Assembly: GCA_022414725.1 (NCBI GenBank)
Contig: CM039464.1
Coordinates: forward strand, 17,102,405-17,166,404
Direction of reading: 5' to 3'
Origin: Microglena sp. YARC
Taxonomy: Eukaryota > Chlorophyta > Chlorophyceae > Chlamydomonadales > Chlamydomonadaceae
Length of the DNA: 64,000 nt
Shown here: piece by piece, positions 23,531-33,800 of the stretch
How positions within the stretch are numbered: position 1 is the first letter of the stretch
Layout of the letters: each line of letters opens with the position of its first letter
Translations under genes and position numbers: made by a program
Notes under the pieces: generated by a model
What the model was told of the DNA's origin: nothing
Seen by the model: only the letters and a program-made list of their open reading frames with translations
The model's database searches: none

Positions 23531-24424
23531 GTAGCGCTCCACTCTTCCATCCTTACCCAACTTTTTAGTAAATAACCATCTGGCAGACATAAGTCTGTAC
23601 TCATCCCCAGGATGAGGCTCCAGAATCCAAGTACCATGACCCTCGAGGGAAGCGATTTCATCTCTCATTGCTAGCTGCCACTCTTCCCTCTCAGGGTTAT
23701 CGAGCGCTATAGCTTGAGCATAAGAAAGCTCACACTGGATGGAGATAAAAGCAGCACCAACTGGTTCTGGTACCTCTTCTGCAGAACCATCAACAGACGG
23801 GGATGGAGGGGATCGCTCCACCTCATCAGAAGTATCACCAGCAATAGAAGGAGAAGGGGAAGGAACTAAAACATCAGGAACCGTAACATCTGGCACTGAA
23901 GGGTATCGCTTCAATACCGATTCATCTAATAAACCAAACTCAGGAAACCTCCCCACGCATCCTCCCACTTGATCTAACTCCAAGAGCAGAAGGAAGAGGG
24001 GGTGGACGAGCTCCCGAGGTGTAACCTTTGAGAGCAGTGATTGTATCACTCTCCCAGGAGGTAGCTCTGGACGTCGAACGTCCGGCGCATCTCCCACATC
24101 ACCTAACCCAATCCAACCTGGGGCTGGCATGCTCATAGCAGACGCTAGAGTAGAATCACTGGCTGTATCACTAGAGTCAACATTACCTAAGTCACTAGGC
24201 AGTTGCTCATCCCGAGCAATAGGAAGCTGCAGAACCTCAGGCTCGAACAATGGGTTACCACTAACAAGGAAAGGAGTCTCTACAATTTTATCTAGGCCGC
24301 TAGCTCCACCTTCTCCCCTTAAATCACTAACAGCCAGGACAGAGGGTGGGAGATAGAGAATGGAAGCAGCGAGTCGGAATAATTTCCGCAGTCTTAGTGT
24401 CAGGCACAAAAACAGGGGAGACAT
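23531..24424 (-). pseudogene. nested copia linker and RT start, truncated
   Basis: A Pro/Ser/Asp-rich linker (LVPSPSPSIAGDTSDEVERS) leads to EEWQLAMRDEIASLEGHGTW, ILEPHPGDEYRLMSARWLFT and KKLGKDGRVERYKA. There it meets outer-element sequence. The RT catalytic core is absent. Confidence 0.8.
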
Positions 24425-24599
24425 TGGGGGCAGCAGCCTGCCGAGAACGTAGGTTCATTTGGAAAACTGCTCCCACATCTGTTTCCATCTGCCCTGAGTC
24501 CTGTAGAAGATATTCGAATGCTGCCGGTTCAGTACGCCCCTCAGTGACGGCCAAGGGAGAGCCAGAAGCAAAAGAACTCCCATCATACACCAATTGCCC

Positions 24600-26035
24600 A
24601 TCGACGGGCACTGGGCCAGTGCCCTCAAAAAAAGGTCACGTCACGAGCCTCAATCACTTTGTGCAACTTTGGAATCCAGACCTGGTAGGCCTTCGACACC
24701 ACACTATACCCCACCAGTCTACCCTGGATACTCTTAGGATCTAATTTCCCCGCTTCTTCCCATCTAGTAGGGTTACATAGGCTATACACCAAAGACGCGG
24801 AGGTGGGACACCTCGGGACGCGCTGATAGAAAAGCTCATACGGAGTCTTTCCATCTTTCGTCTTCGTGGGTAACCGATTTCGAAGGTACGAAGCAGTCAA
24901 GAAGGCATAGGGCCAGAAACCCTTGCTCATCCCTGATTCTATCAGCATCGTACGAGCCATAGCAGCAACTACCCCATTGAACCTCTCAGCAACCCCGTTT
25001 GCTGTGGGCAATACACGCTACTATGTTCGTACGTCGCATTTACCTCATGAAGCCAGTCAACAAACCATTTGACCAAAAACTCTTTTGCTTGGTCCCCCCT
25101 AAGCGTTCGAAATGCTACCCCTAAAAGTTCCGCACTCCACTTCTTAATCGTAAATTGGATCTGCCATGCAGCATCCGATTTCAGTCTAATCGGAATAACC
25201 GCACTCCACCAGAAAAATCATCAACTATGACAAGAAGATAAAGTTCCCCTCTCAACCCAGCACTGAACGGCCCCATGATATCAATATGTATCAATTCGAG
25301 CGGCGCGTGAGTATTCCTAGTACGATTTGGGTATGGTTTGCGTATGGCTTTACCCAAACAACATGCATCACAAGGGTCATGTGAGAACTTTTGAAGTGCA
25401 GCCCTGGTAAAGTTGGGTCCGCCAGTAACAGTGCCGGAGTGCGACAACATGTGCATAGCAGGTTGACCAGGATGGCCAAATCTGCGGTGCCATAGTTTCG
25501 CACTATCACGACAAGTAACTGTAGGATTGCCTTTACTAGGAGTAACAGTTTCAGCAGAAAACGCCGCAGGAGAGGGTCGAACTCGCGACGCCCGCGGATA
25601 ACAATCACAGATGGGGCAGTGTACCGATTCGAAGTGGTAAACACCAGACGTGGTGGCTGAAAACAGTCCAAGAGTTGTAGACCCTCTGGTGCAATACAAC
25701 GATCTGCATCAAAACTAATGATACAACCCTGGGACCTAGCCGTAGCATTTACACTGAGAAGGTTAACAGGACAATTAGGTATGTAGAGCACATTGTCTAT
25801 GGTAATGGGGGCCTCAAGCCACTCATTACATAGTTCAATGGTTCCAATACCAACTGCCTGCTGAACAACACCATCTCCAAATCTAACAGAGGGGCAATTT
25901 GCCTGATATCTGATGGATTTAAAGAGGGTGACGTCCCCAGTCAAACTCCGACTAGCCCCACTGTCTAAGTACCAGGTAGCTTCGACACAATCATCAGCCT
26001 GAGCAGGCGCCCAGGCTGTTTCAACACTAATGAGA
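24600..26035 (-). pseudogene. nested copia protease and integrase
   Basis: WYLDSGASRSLTGDVTLF (protease active site DSGA) comes first, then VRFGDGVVQQAVGIGTIELC, NVLYIPNCPVNLLSVNATAR, LWHRRFGHPGQPAMHML, CDACCLGKA, LELIHIDIMGPF and YLLVIVDDFSGG. Downstream are PTANGVAERFNGVVAAMART and FWPYAFLTASYLRNRLPTKT, then GRLVGYSVVSKAYQVWIPKL. Frame shifts lie near 25700 and 25015-25180. The order and motifs mirror the outer element, but the sequence differs clearly, so it is another family. Confidence 0.8.
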
Positions 26036-26039
26036 ACGG

Positions 26040-27645
26040 GTAAGGGGGGTTTTGCATCTCACTTCTTTGCAAGTAGAGCCATCTGAGCCATCAATGCGGT
26101 ATATTCAGCACGGCTGACTGGTGCAGCTCCTCCTCCACCTCGTGGTGGTGGCTTCTTCTGACCGCCACGACCTCCACGAGCAGCACCACGAGGGCGAAGC
26201 TTCGGGAACTGCGTCCAGCAAGTTTCCGAAGCGTGTCCAGGGCGAGGGCAGTAGATGCACTGCGGCACTCCACTGCCCTGAGGTAATCCTGCAGCAGCCA
26301 TTGCTGGCAAAGGGGAGGGTAGGTGAGTGGGGGTTGATTTGACCCATGGTGGGTAGTGAGGGTGATTAGACAGCAGCCTCTGGTTTGCTGTGTCTATGGA
26401 CTCATAACGATATTGCACTTCAGCAAACGTGATCTGATTCTCAACAAACTCAGGACCACTGAACATGGTCAGCAAACCAGAAAATCGAGGATGAGATGCA
26501 CCAGCGATCGCGATCTCAATACATTGAAATTCGGAAACTGTTGTACCCGATTTGAGTAGCATGAGTGCCAACTTTTTCACCCTATTGAAATAGGTTGTAG
26601 GGATTCAGAGTAGGTCATCTGAACCGCCCTCAAATCAGCTACCAGTTTCGGTCCCAATCTACGAGCATGCTGCACTGCCCACGACTCCACCTCATCATAG
26701 ATCTCCTGACAAGAACCATAGTGCCTAAAGACCTCCTGTAACTCCTTGCTCATTGTGAGTAACATGTAGGAAAAAGCCTTTTCCTCATTGCTAACCCACA
26801 CATCAGAGCCATCATGTAACCTGAGCCTGGCCTCAGCCCCATCTAGAGCCCTGATGGCCTCAGCATCAGAAACACGATCAGGAAAATGAAAGTCAACAGG
26901 AGGCAGGGCGTCCTAGAAGCCTGCTTGAGGCGCTGCAATTTTGACATCTGCTGATTCAGTTCAACTCGGTACGCCTCTACATTCCTATCCATCTCTTCCT
27001 CCGTCAACGAATCAAATCAGGGTCACCCCTCAAATCCCACTTGAGCACTGCACTCGCGGACGTCTTACCCGCGAGGGATTGACCCAAGAACGCCTGGCGG
27101 CATTCTCAGCATCAATCCCCGGTTCACCTCCACCTTCTTCACCAGCAATGCCTGTCACAGAAGAGACCTCAGACGAGTCCTCAGGGAGAGGCTCGTTCCT
27201 AGCTCGCTCCTCCAGATCGGCAGGAGTAGGCCTGCCGGAGCTTCCTGTAGGGCCGAAGGTCCTCATTGAAACAGAGCCACCGGCAGCGAGGACTCCAGCG
27301 GTCACAGACGATGCCGAAGGTCCGGCTCCTCCAGCGTGGGCAGAGCCCCTGGGCGGAGAAATAGAGCGATGAAATGGCCGGCCAGGGTTTACCCCGCCAG
27401 CGCGTGTCCACATTGACCGCATGGTTGAAGGCGCTCCCGCTTGTTGTCGGGAGGTCGATCCAGCCGTAACACGACGTTGTAGCCACTGTGCAACTGCAGG
27501 CACAGCGCTCGGGACAACATGGTTGCCAAGGTTCGCCAAACGTAAACGCAGGAATGACATTGAACAGCCACTCCTCGTAATTCTCGTAGTCGAGTTTGGC
27601 GAGGTCCTTAATCATCGACAGGTTGACTGACGACATGATGCCGAG
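26040..27645 (-). pseudogene. nested copia gag (frame-broken)
   Basis: Starting near 27635: MSSVNLSMIKDLAKLDYENY, EEWLFNVIPAFTFG, typical of a copia gag N-terminus. Shifted frames follow, then AFSYMLLTMSKELQEVFRHY, KSGTTVSEFQCIEIAIAGAS and the CCHC knuckle CIYCPRPGHASETC (C-x2-C-x4-H-x4-C). A Gly/Arg-rich tail GAARGGRGGQKKPPPRGGGG is RNA-binding by composition. Confidence 0.8.
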
Positions 27646-27898
27646 CTCCTCAACGTCCGCAGTGGCGTACGCTTTAGCGCAACTGATGAGACCTATAACC
27701 TGACAGAGTTCAGGGGACGTGAGGAGACCAGGAACGAAGTGTTTAGACAACTGGACAGTTAAAAGAGCCGAGGGACGCCTCTTGAGAGAGGAGTCCTGAA
27801 GGCAAACCCCAAAACCCTTAGGTTACGGGAAAGGACAGACGCGATAGGTTGCGTAGCCAATAGGCCAGGTAGAACCAATGAACAGCTAAAGCTGACAT

Positions 27899-28835
27899 GC
27901 TTTTAGTGAGCTGGATAGGTATGTGTTGCTGATCCAGGCAATGGAAGCAGCTGGCTGGGAGGTCAAAGAGATGGGTGTTCCAATTCAGTTCCTCTCTTTG
28001 GACATGGATGTTACCCTTGACTCTGAAGGCAGGTGTGTTCAGATCAATCTCTCTCAGCACACCTACATTGTTGATCTGGTGGAGCAGTTTGGTCTTACTG
28101 CTGCTGCCCCACCCAAGTTTGCTGCTCCCATGGCCAAATCCACTGTTTCTGACGCCCCTGGAGAGCCCCTGCCGTCTAATAGCCAGTACCTCTCTCTTGT
28201 AGGTGCTTTGCTATACCTGGCCACTTGCACCAGGCCTGATATTTCCTTTGCTGTTAGCTATTTATCCAGGTTCTCTGCTCACCCTACAGTCCCTCTCTGG
28301 GGGGCTGCCAAACGGTTACTCTTGTATTTGAGAACACATTCTCACCTGGGTCTCACTTACACCCACAGCCCTGATTTCACTTTTACTGTCTTTAGTGACT
28401 CATCTTATGCTGATGATGGGTCTGACAGGAGATCTCAGACTGGCTTTGCAGTTCTAGCTGGTGGGTGCATTGTTAACTGGATGAGCAAGCGACAGCCTAC
28501 TGTTGCTATTAGCTCTAGTGAGGCTGAGTATCAGCCCTGTCCCAGGCTGCCAGGGAGGTCCAATGGTTGAAGAAATTGAGGGTGGATCTGGGTCTGCCTT
28601 GTGCTTTGGTTACAATTCAGGGTGACAACTTAGGTTCCCTGAGTTGGGCCACTGACTGGCAGCTTCTGCCTCGCAGCAAGCACATTGATGTTATTCATCA
28701 CTACATCAAGGAGCTGGCTGGAGGATGGCCAACTGGCTGTTGCCTATGTTAACACTGTGGATAACTGTGCTGACCCCTTCACCAAGCCCCTTGATCCTGC
28801 TGTGTTCTGGCGGTTTGTCCGTATGCTTGAATGAC
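27899..28835 (+). pseudogene. outer copia RT C-terminus and RNase H
   Basis: It resumes the outer frame: LLIQAMEAAGWEVKEMGV, FLSLDMDVTLDSEGRCVQIN, YLSLVGALLYLATCTRPDIS, FAVSYLSRFSAHPTV. RNase H follows with FTVFSDSSYADDGSDRRSQT, GFAVLAGGCIVNWMSKRQPT and VAISSSEAEY. Then ALVTIQGDNLGSLSWATDWQ and RSKHIDVIHHYIKEL. A frame change lies near 28530-28570. Confidence 0.85.
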
Positions 28836-29167
28836 CGGTACTTCTTTAGGGTCATTTTTAGTTTTTTTGGTTACATACGTTTCTTGTTTTTGGTTATCAT
28901 TGTATGGCATTAGGTTCCTATTCCCGGATCGGGTTTTCTATACCGTTGTTACCCGTCATTGATATTCGGTTATCCTCTTTTCTCCCTTGGCACTCTTTGG
29001 TATTTTGCCTTGGTCCATTCCTTCATTTACACCCTTTGGGTTACATTTGAAGTTCTCTCGTTTTTCGGAGTTCTTTAATTTTTTTTTTAATCTGTTACAT
29101 ATAGTTCTATGTCCCCAGTGCCATAGGTGGAGTAGTAGTATTGTATGTCACCTGTGTCATAGTGGAG
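28836..29167 (+). other. outer copia 3' untranslated region
   Basis: T-rich sequence without coding motifs lies between RNase H and the 3' LTR. The bases before the LTR (CATAGTGGAG) are only weakly purine-rich, so no clear polypurine tract is visible. Confidence 0.6.
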
Positions 29168-29561
29168 TGTCAGCATGAATTGCGGTGCTCTCAAGCGTTT
29201 TATGACTTGGTGACTACTTATGTACTCCCTTAGAACTATCGGCCCTGATAGCTTCCCATAGTGATAGCTTCCCGTAGAACTGAGTCATCCTTTAGTGACT
29301 CAGTGTCAGCTTCCTATTGATTGCCTGTCTCTCTGTGTCTTATCGGTCTCTCCCTGACATCTCCTGTGTTAAACGGTGTCAGGGTGACAAGATCCGGGCT
29401 TAGGGTCTATTCAGGTTACAGGCATCCACTTCGCCCACCGCTGGTGTCCTTTAGTGTACGTCCTTGCTTGTAACGTTATTCTCGTCTCTGTGTATAGATT
29501 GGCGCGTCTGTCTCCGCTGCATACATCTCTGTCCACTCTTAGAAGTGCTTAATAGCTGATA
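29168..29561 (+). repeat. 3' LTR of outer copia element
   Basis: 394 bp, identical to the 5' LTR except for four substitutions (one in CTATTGAYTGCC, two in CCCACCRMTGG, one in CCGCTGYATAC). The right target duplication GCCTG follows at 29562. Confidence 0.92.
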
Positions 29562-29593
29562 GCCTGTGCCACAAATCGAGAGGTAGGCCAGGG

Positions 29594-29780
29594 CAGGGTA
29601 CTTCAAATGGCCAAATTGGCCAGCGCTTAAGCGCACTTGAAAAGAAAAAAACTGCGCTCTGTAGTGCAAAAAGCGCACAAATTGCTTGCTGCGCCCACAG
29701 GGGGTTGCACAAAACTGCGCTTAAAGCGCAGAGGAGGTCAAAAAGTCAGCGCTCAAAAGCGCGTGCTTTGAATTACCCTG
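29594..29780 (-). mobile_element. MITE with CAGGGTA.TTCAAA ends, copy 1
   Basis: 187 bp. Terminal inverted repeats are CAGGGTACTTCAAA and TTTGAATTACCCTG. The interior is a chain of GCGC palindromes (AGCGCTTAAGCGC, TGCGCTTAAAGCGCA). A full second copy in the other orientation lies inside the copia element at 62,437. I could not find a target duplication. Confidence 0.8.
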
Positions 29781-30279
29781 ATGGCACTTGCACGGTATAT
29801 CGTCATAAAAGGTTCAGACCTATATCGGGTGTGTTGGTGGTGAAGGTGGGACTCGGTATGTCCTCCATGAGTGCTCATGCTAACTTGTGTACCATTAGGC
29901 GGTACGTTCCTTTGCCATTGTTTCTGCCGCGACGATAGTTACAAGATGGACAGCCGGCCTAGGCGCCGGCTGATGAAAGCAAACGTTAGTACCTCAGACG
30001 GCACGGCATGTGGCCATAGCTAGCCAACGCCAACGGCACAGCAGGAGCGAGACACTCTAGAGACGGCATGACGGCCTGACAATAACATCAAGTAACTCGT
30101 ACTACACCCCCCCCCCCCCCCCCCCCCCCCGCTGTGTTTCTGAGTGTAATCCGATCACAGAGATTCCACGCCTGGTATTACTGTCTAGTAATGTCTGTAG
30201 TGGAGCAACGTGCGCCTATTGTTGAGGGGAAGACTTATATGATTCAACTGCGATGCAGGGGGTTCATGGATCATAATTT
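29781..30279. other. intergenic between retrotransposon and histone pair
   Basis: CAGCCGGC-CTAGGC-GCCGGCTG (about 29950) is a strong hairpin. A 23-C run lies at about 30108-30130. Otherwise no feature; it forms the 3' flank of H2A. Confidence 0.6.
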
Positions 30280-30300
30280 GTGGTGTTGAAAAACACCGTT
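30279..30300 (-). terminator. histone H2A 3' hairpin
   Basis: The minus strand reads ACGGTGTTTTTCAACACC, a 6-bp stem with a short T-rich loop, 56 nt past the expected H2A stop. The same element follows the other three histone genes. In green algae such palindromes mark the 3' end of replication-dependent histone mRNAs. Confidence 0.85.
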
Positions 30301-30355
30301 TGCGTTGCAGAATGAAAGGGTCTATGAGTAGGAACTTCCTTGGCCGAATACTTGT

Positions 30356-30735
30356 TTAGGCCTCGGACTCCTTCTTTGCAGACTTCTTGCGAGCAGCACC
30401 GAGTGAATGTTGGGCAGCACTCCACCGTTGGCGATGGTGACGGAGCCCAGCAGCTTGGAAAGCTCCTCGTCATTGCGGATGGCCAGCTGGACGTGGCGGG
30501 GAACGATCCTGCTCTTCTTGTTGTCGCGGGCAGCGTTGCCAGCCAGCTCCAGGACCTCAGCACACAAGTACTCGAGGACAGCGGCCAGGTACACAGGGGC
30601 ACCAGCGCCAACGCGCTCGGCGTACTTGCCCTTCTTCAGGTAGCGGGCGACACGGCCCACAGGGAATTGAAGTCCAGCCTTGGCGCTGCGAGAAACAGAC
30701 TTCTTGCCTCCACGACCTCCGGTCTTGCCTGCCAT
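30356..30735 (-). CDS. H2A: histone H2A, frameshifted near its C-terminus
   Basis: It starts [20 protein letters not shown], then [60 protein letters not shown] and [20 protein letters not shown], a canonical H2A fold with its acidic patch. ATG 30735 fits the family; upstream in-frame codons are leader. After LPNIHSVLL the frame slips at about 30394: a single missing base puts the usual basic tail ([10 protein letters not shown], stop at 30356) out of frame. The only non-shifted reading adds a foreign tail to 30322. An assembly error is likelier than a dead histone. It shares a 258-bp promoter with H2B. Confidence 0.9.
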
Positions 30736-30993
30736 TGTTATGTTTGGTGGATGTAGAAGTGACGAGCTGGTGAGCAATTTGTGAACACAAAGTTTCATGC
30801 CGAGGGCGAAATAAATACACTCCGATCTGGTCTTGTTGATCCGAAGCCGATCTGGGCCCCCATCGCTGCCCTAGTTCGGTTAGGTCCTGCTGATCCGTTG
30901 TTCCCGTTGACCCTGGCGTTGACCGAGCACTGGTATAAGATCGCGTCTCAGTCTTGGTTCCACATCTCTATCACCAACTTCCAACACATAACG
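30736..30993. promoter_or_regulatory. divergent H2A/H2B promoter
   Basis: 258 bp between the two start codons. TGGTATAAGA at about 30930 is a TATA box for H2B. On the minus strand GTGTATTTATTT (about 30805-30820) serves H2A. Shared words: GCTGATCCG/GTTGATCCG at about 30833 and 30889, and a doubled CGTTGACC at about 30905-30920. The same two words occur in the H4/H3 promoter, so they are candidate histone-specific elements. Confidence 0.7.
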
Positions 30994-31362
30994 ATGGCAC
31001 CCAAAGCTGCCGAGAAGGCTCCCGCCAAGAAGGCCGCCCCCGCCAAGACTGCGGAGGGCAAGAAGAAGGCGAAGAAGATGGCCAAGGCCGAGACCTACAA
31101 GATCTACATATACAAAGTGCTGAAGCAGGTCCACCCCGATACTGGCATCAGTTCCAAGGCCATGGGAATTCTCAACTCCTTCATCAATGACATCTTCGAC
31201 AAGATCGCCTCCGAGGCCGCTCGCCTGGCTCGCTATAACAAGAAGCCCACGGTCACCTCCCGCGAGATTCAGACTGCAGTGCGCCTGGTCCTACCCGGAG
31301 AGCTTGCCAAGCACGCTGTGTCCGAGGGCACCAAGGCCGTCACCAAGTTCACCTCCGCATAA
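30994..31362 (+). CDS. H2B: histone H2B
   Basis: 122 residues, intact. A basic tail ([20 protein letters not shown]) is followed by [80 protein letters not shown] and [10 protein letters not shown]. This is the complete H2B histone fold, dimerising with H2A in the nucleosome. ATG 30994 begins the conserved tail; an earlier in-frame start is not needed. No intron. A 3' hairpin follows 32 nt after the stop. Confidence 0.97.
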   Translation: MAPKAAEKAPAKKAAPAKTAEGKKKAKKMAKAETYKIYIYKVLKQVHPDTGISSKAMGILNSFINDIFDKIASEAARLARYNKKPTVTSREIQTAVRLVLPGELAKHAVSEGTKAVTKFTSA

Positions 31363-31393
31363 ATCGCTCTCGCCCTCCGCTCGCGGCGAACAA

Positions 31394-31412
31394 CGGTGTT
31401 TTTCAACACCAC
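31394..31412 (+). terminator. histone H2B 3' hairpin
   Basis: ACGGTGTTTTTCAACACCAC, same stem and loop as behind H2A. Confidence 0.88.
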
Positions 31413-31667
31413 CATCCGTTGATACGAACATTAGCAGACCTCGTGAAAAGGGCCTACCGTGGAGACGGTCAGTCGTGTCGCAGGGCACAGACTTGTTTGC
31501 ATGCATTATTATTTTTTATACGTTTGAATGTATCCTAATGTATAGCACGATGTGCTTTGGTTTATATGATATCTCTAATCGAGACTCTCTCTTACGCCCA
31601 GCTCCTATGAACCTTTGATATTATAATGCACGAATACACAGTGCCCATAGCACAAATGATATGTTTA
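31413..31667. other. intergenic between H2B and the LINE
   Basis: AT-rich 3' flank without a recognised feature. It ends in the A-rich tract AAAATAAAATAAAAAAG, the complement of the LINE's 3' tail. Confidence 0.6.
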
Positions 31668-31767
31668 AAATAAAATAAAAAAGATAACGCCTGGAGGGGC
31701 GTGGTGTTAAGGGGACCCTCCCGTACGCCGCAGCTGGGGAAAGTCACCATGGCAGACATAGTAAGTG

Positions 31768-32300
31768 TCACCCTCCAGGCGGGAGGGACTCCTTCATGCG
31801 ACGTGTGGCAAGAATGCTGGTACAGGAGGCGATTGATTCTCTGTGCAGCTTAGAGATGAGTTTGTCTACGTGTTCGCGACTGATCCCTAAGGTGGAGAGA
31901 TTGGTAAGAGTTATGATTGTATGGTACCAGTGGTACCTATTGTGAAGACTAGGTAGTGGACAAGGAGTCCTTGTTGTTGAAGGATACATTGGAGCTCCTT
32001 ATGCTGAACGCTCTTTTCCTGGAATTTGATGTGGTGGTTAGTGTCTGAGCAGTAGCCCAGTTCAACTAGGTAGGCTTTTCTTGGTTTGGATTCGTCGTCA
32101 ATGAGGAGAGATCAGGCCTGTATTTATCCCATGTGGCTTGGGGAAGATCAGGGGTTGAGAGTGGTTGGGGGTCTCGTGGAATGTCGGATGTCGCTTCACA
32201 TGTGCCTGCATCCATGTACATGGGGAGAGCCCCCAGAGCTCCTTTGGCTACTGCCTTTTGGATGAGTTGGACCGCCTTATTTTGTCTGTTGATATACATT
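31768..32300 (-). pseudogene. LINE ORF C-terminus
   Basis: The frames end LISKLHRESIASCTSILATR, RMKESLPPGG, stop at 31,768. The same end is encoded at 15,158-15,275, which confirms it belongs to the element. Confidence 0.7.
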
Positions 32301-32670
32301 CCTTTGAAGACAGGGTGGCTGCACCCAGCAAGAATATGGTCAGCTCCGTCCTGTGCTTGCGACAGAGAGGGCAGTTATCATCAGACGGGGGCTAGTGCTG
32401 GTACCATAGGGGCGTTTGTATCTGTATGCCAGTTTCCTAGTCCATAAGCGTCCCCACCTAGCCTTGTGGATTTGTATTTTTGCCACCATTTGATGTCGGT
32501 GGATTGCTAGAAACGATTACTAGCCTGGGGGAGGAGGAAGGGGTTGGCTTGCTCCCACATGGAGGAGTATATGCCCGTGGTGTTGGCATGCCCGTGTGCA
32601 GGGGGGTGGGGAGGTTAGCCTTGATACCCTTGGTGAGATTGTTGGCCGGACGCCGGGGGGCTGGTCCCCA

Positions 32671-33800
32671 TTAATAGATTTGGGGGGCTGGACAGACGGC
32701 CAATGCATGTTTGAGGTGCGCATGTTCCCCTGTTTTAACTGGCCCAATTACATTGTATCCTGTCGTCGCTTCTTTCGCGAGCGTATCTGCCTCGTCATTC
32801 CCTACGATTCCTGAGTGAGATCGGACCTTAAGCAGGCGTGTGGTAGCAGCAGCGTTGTGTCTGTTGATAATGTGGATGGCGATGTCTTGCAGGAGGTCGC
32901 GGTGTTTGTTTTCCCGGGTCCTGCTGGGACGGTAAATGTGCAGGTTAATGAGCTGCAAGGAGCATAAGCTGTCGGAGTAGATGGTGAGTTCTTCATCTAT
33001 TTCGGAGTGTATGAGTGCTTGTTGGATTGCCACGAGTTCGCCGCGATTGATGTCGGCAGTGATGCCCTGTCCGCCAGGGTCTATGCGGAGGCAACGTGCA
33101 GCGGCCCTGGGGAGTATACGCCTGCCCCTAGCGTAGGACGCCTTCTTTGTCTATGATGGCACTTCCATCTGTGTATAGAGCGAGGCCTGGTGCTTGTAGG
33201 ATAGCATGTGTGCACGGGAGCACGGGGGTGTTATGGGTGTGGGGTCTATCTGCATGGGGTGGGTTGTTGTGCCCAGGTCTTAAGGAGGGAGCTAAGTGCC
33301 TTGGGTAGGTGGGTGGTAGGAGGCCCAGTTGGAGGGGGGGGACCTGGTCGTGGGATGGAAGTGGCCCCCATGTCCCTCATGGTTTGGGCCCATGTGGTGG
33401 TGTGGGTTGTGGAGGTACTTGGCATGGCCAGCTGGTTTGAGATGGCAATGAGTTTGAAGGTTCCTCTGTGTCTCTTGGCAGGGGTGAGTTTGCCCCCCGT
33501 CCAGATTAGGGAGGGGGTGAGGGGTTTGGCCTTGGGAGGCAGAGTGGCTAGTTCCATAGCCCATGGGTGATTTAGGAGGGCGTTATGGCATATGTGGGTT
33601 TGTGTGGGACCAAGAGGATGGTGCACGCGGGAATATCTAGGTTGTGAGCATGTATGGCACTGCCTAGTGCCCATCGAACAGCCTTGTGGGCCTCTTCAGG
33701 GTTCTGGCTGGTGAGATGTGTGTCTCCCTCGTACCAAGGTTGGGAGTAGCAGTGAGGTCCTAAGCCAAACAGTTGGCCAATGGGGGTGGGCGTGTTGCCC
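32671..33800 (-). pseudogene. LINE RNase H domain
   Basis: ELTIYSDSLCSLQLINLHIY (Asp of the RNase H core) and SHSGIVGNDEADTLAKEA (His...GN..AD motif) are clear. The upstream portion (33.8-33.05 kb) is low-complexity and frame-shifted. RNase H would remove the RNA template strand. Confidence 0.8.

Larger units (their letters stand above)
23531..27898 (-). mobile_element. nested antisense Ty1/copia element, 3'-truncated
   Basis: On the minus strand it begins TGTCAGCTTTAGCTGTTC at 27898 and ends in ...GGAGCGCTAC at 23531. It codes gag, protease, integrase and the first residues of RT (WLFTKKLGKDGRVERYKA), then stops. The rest of RT, RNase H and the 3' LTR are missing. GCTTT (23526-23530 and 27899-27903) flanks it. 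A fragment of the same terminal sequence lies at 41615-41683. Either the 3' half was deleted or a truncated cDNA was inserted. Confidence 0.8.
18146..29561 (+). mobile_element. Ty1/copia LTR retrotransposon (outer), interrupted by a second one
   Basis: Two 394-bp LTRs (TGTCAGC...GCTGATA) differ at four positions. GCCTG flanks the element on both sides (18141-18145, 29562-29566), a 5-bp duplication made by integrase. The coding order gag, protease, integrase, RT, RNase H is copia-type. The RT is split at 23530 by an antisense copia element, with GCTTT at both junctions. Without that insert the element is about 7 kb. Several one-base frame breaks make it non-autonomous as read. LTR similarity says it inserted recently. 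Confidence 0.92.

Noticed and set aside
29705..29938. Small plus-strand gene with basic N-terminus (MHKTALKAQRRSKSQRSKAR)
   Set aside because: Its first half is the MITE at 29,594-29,780; no other support.
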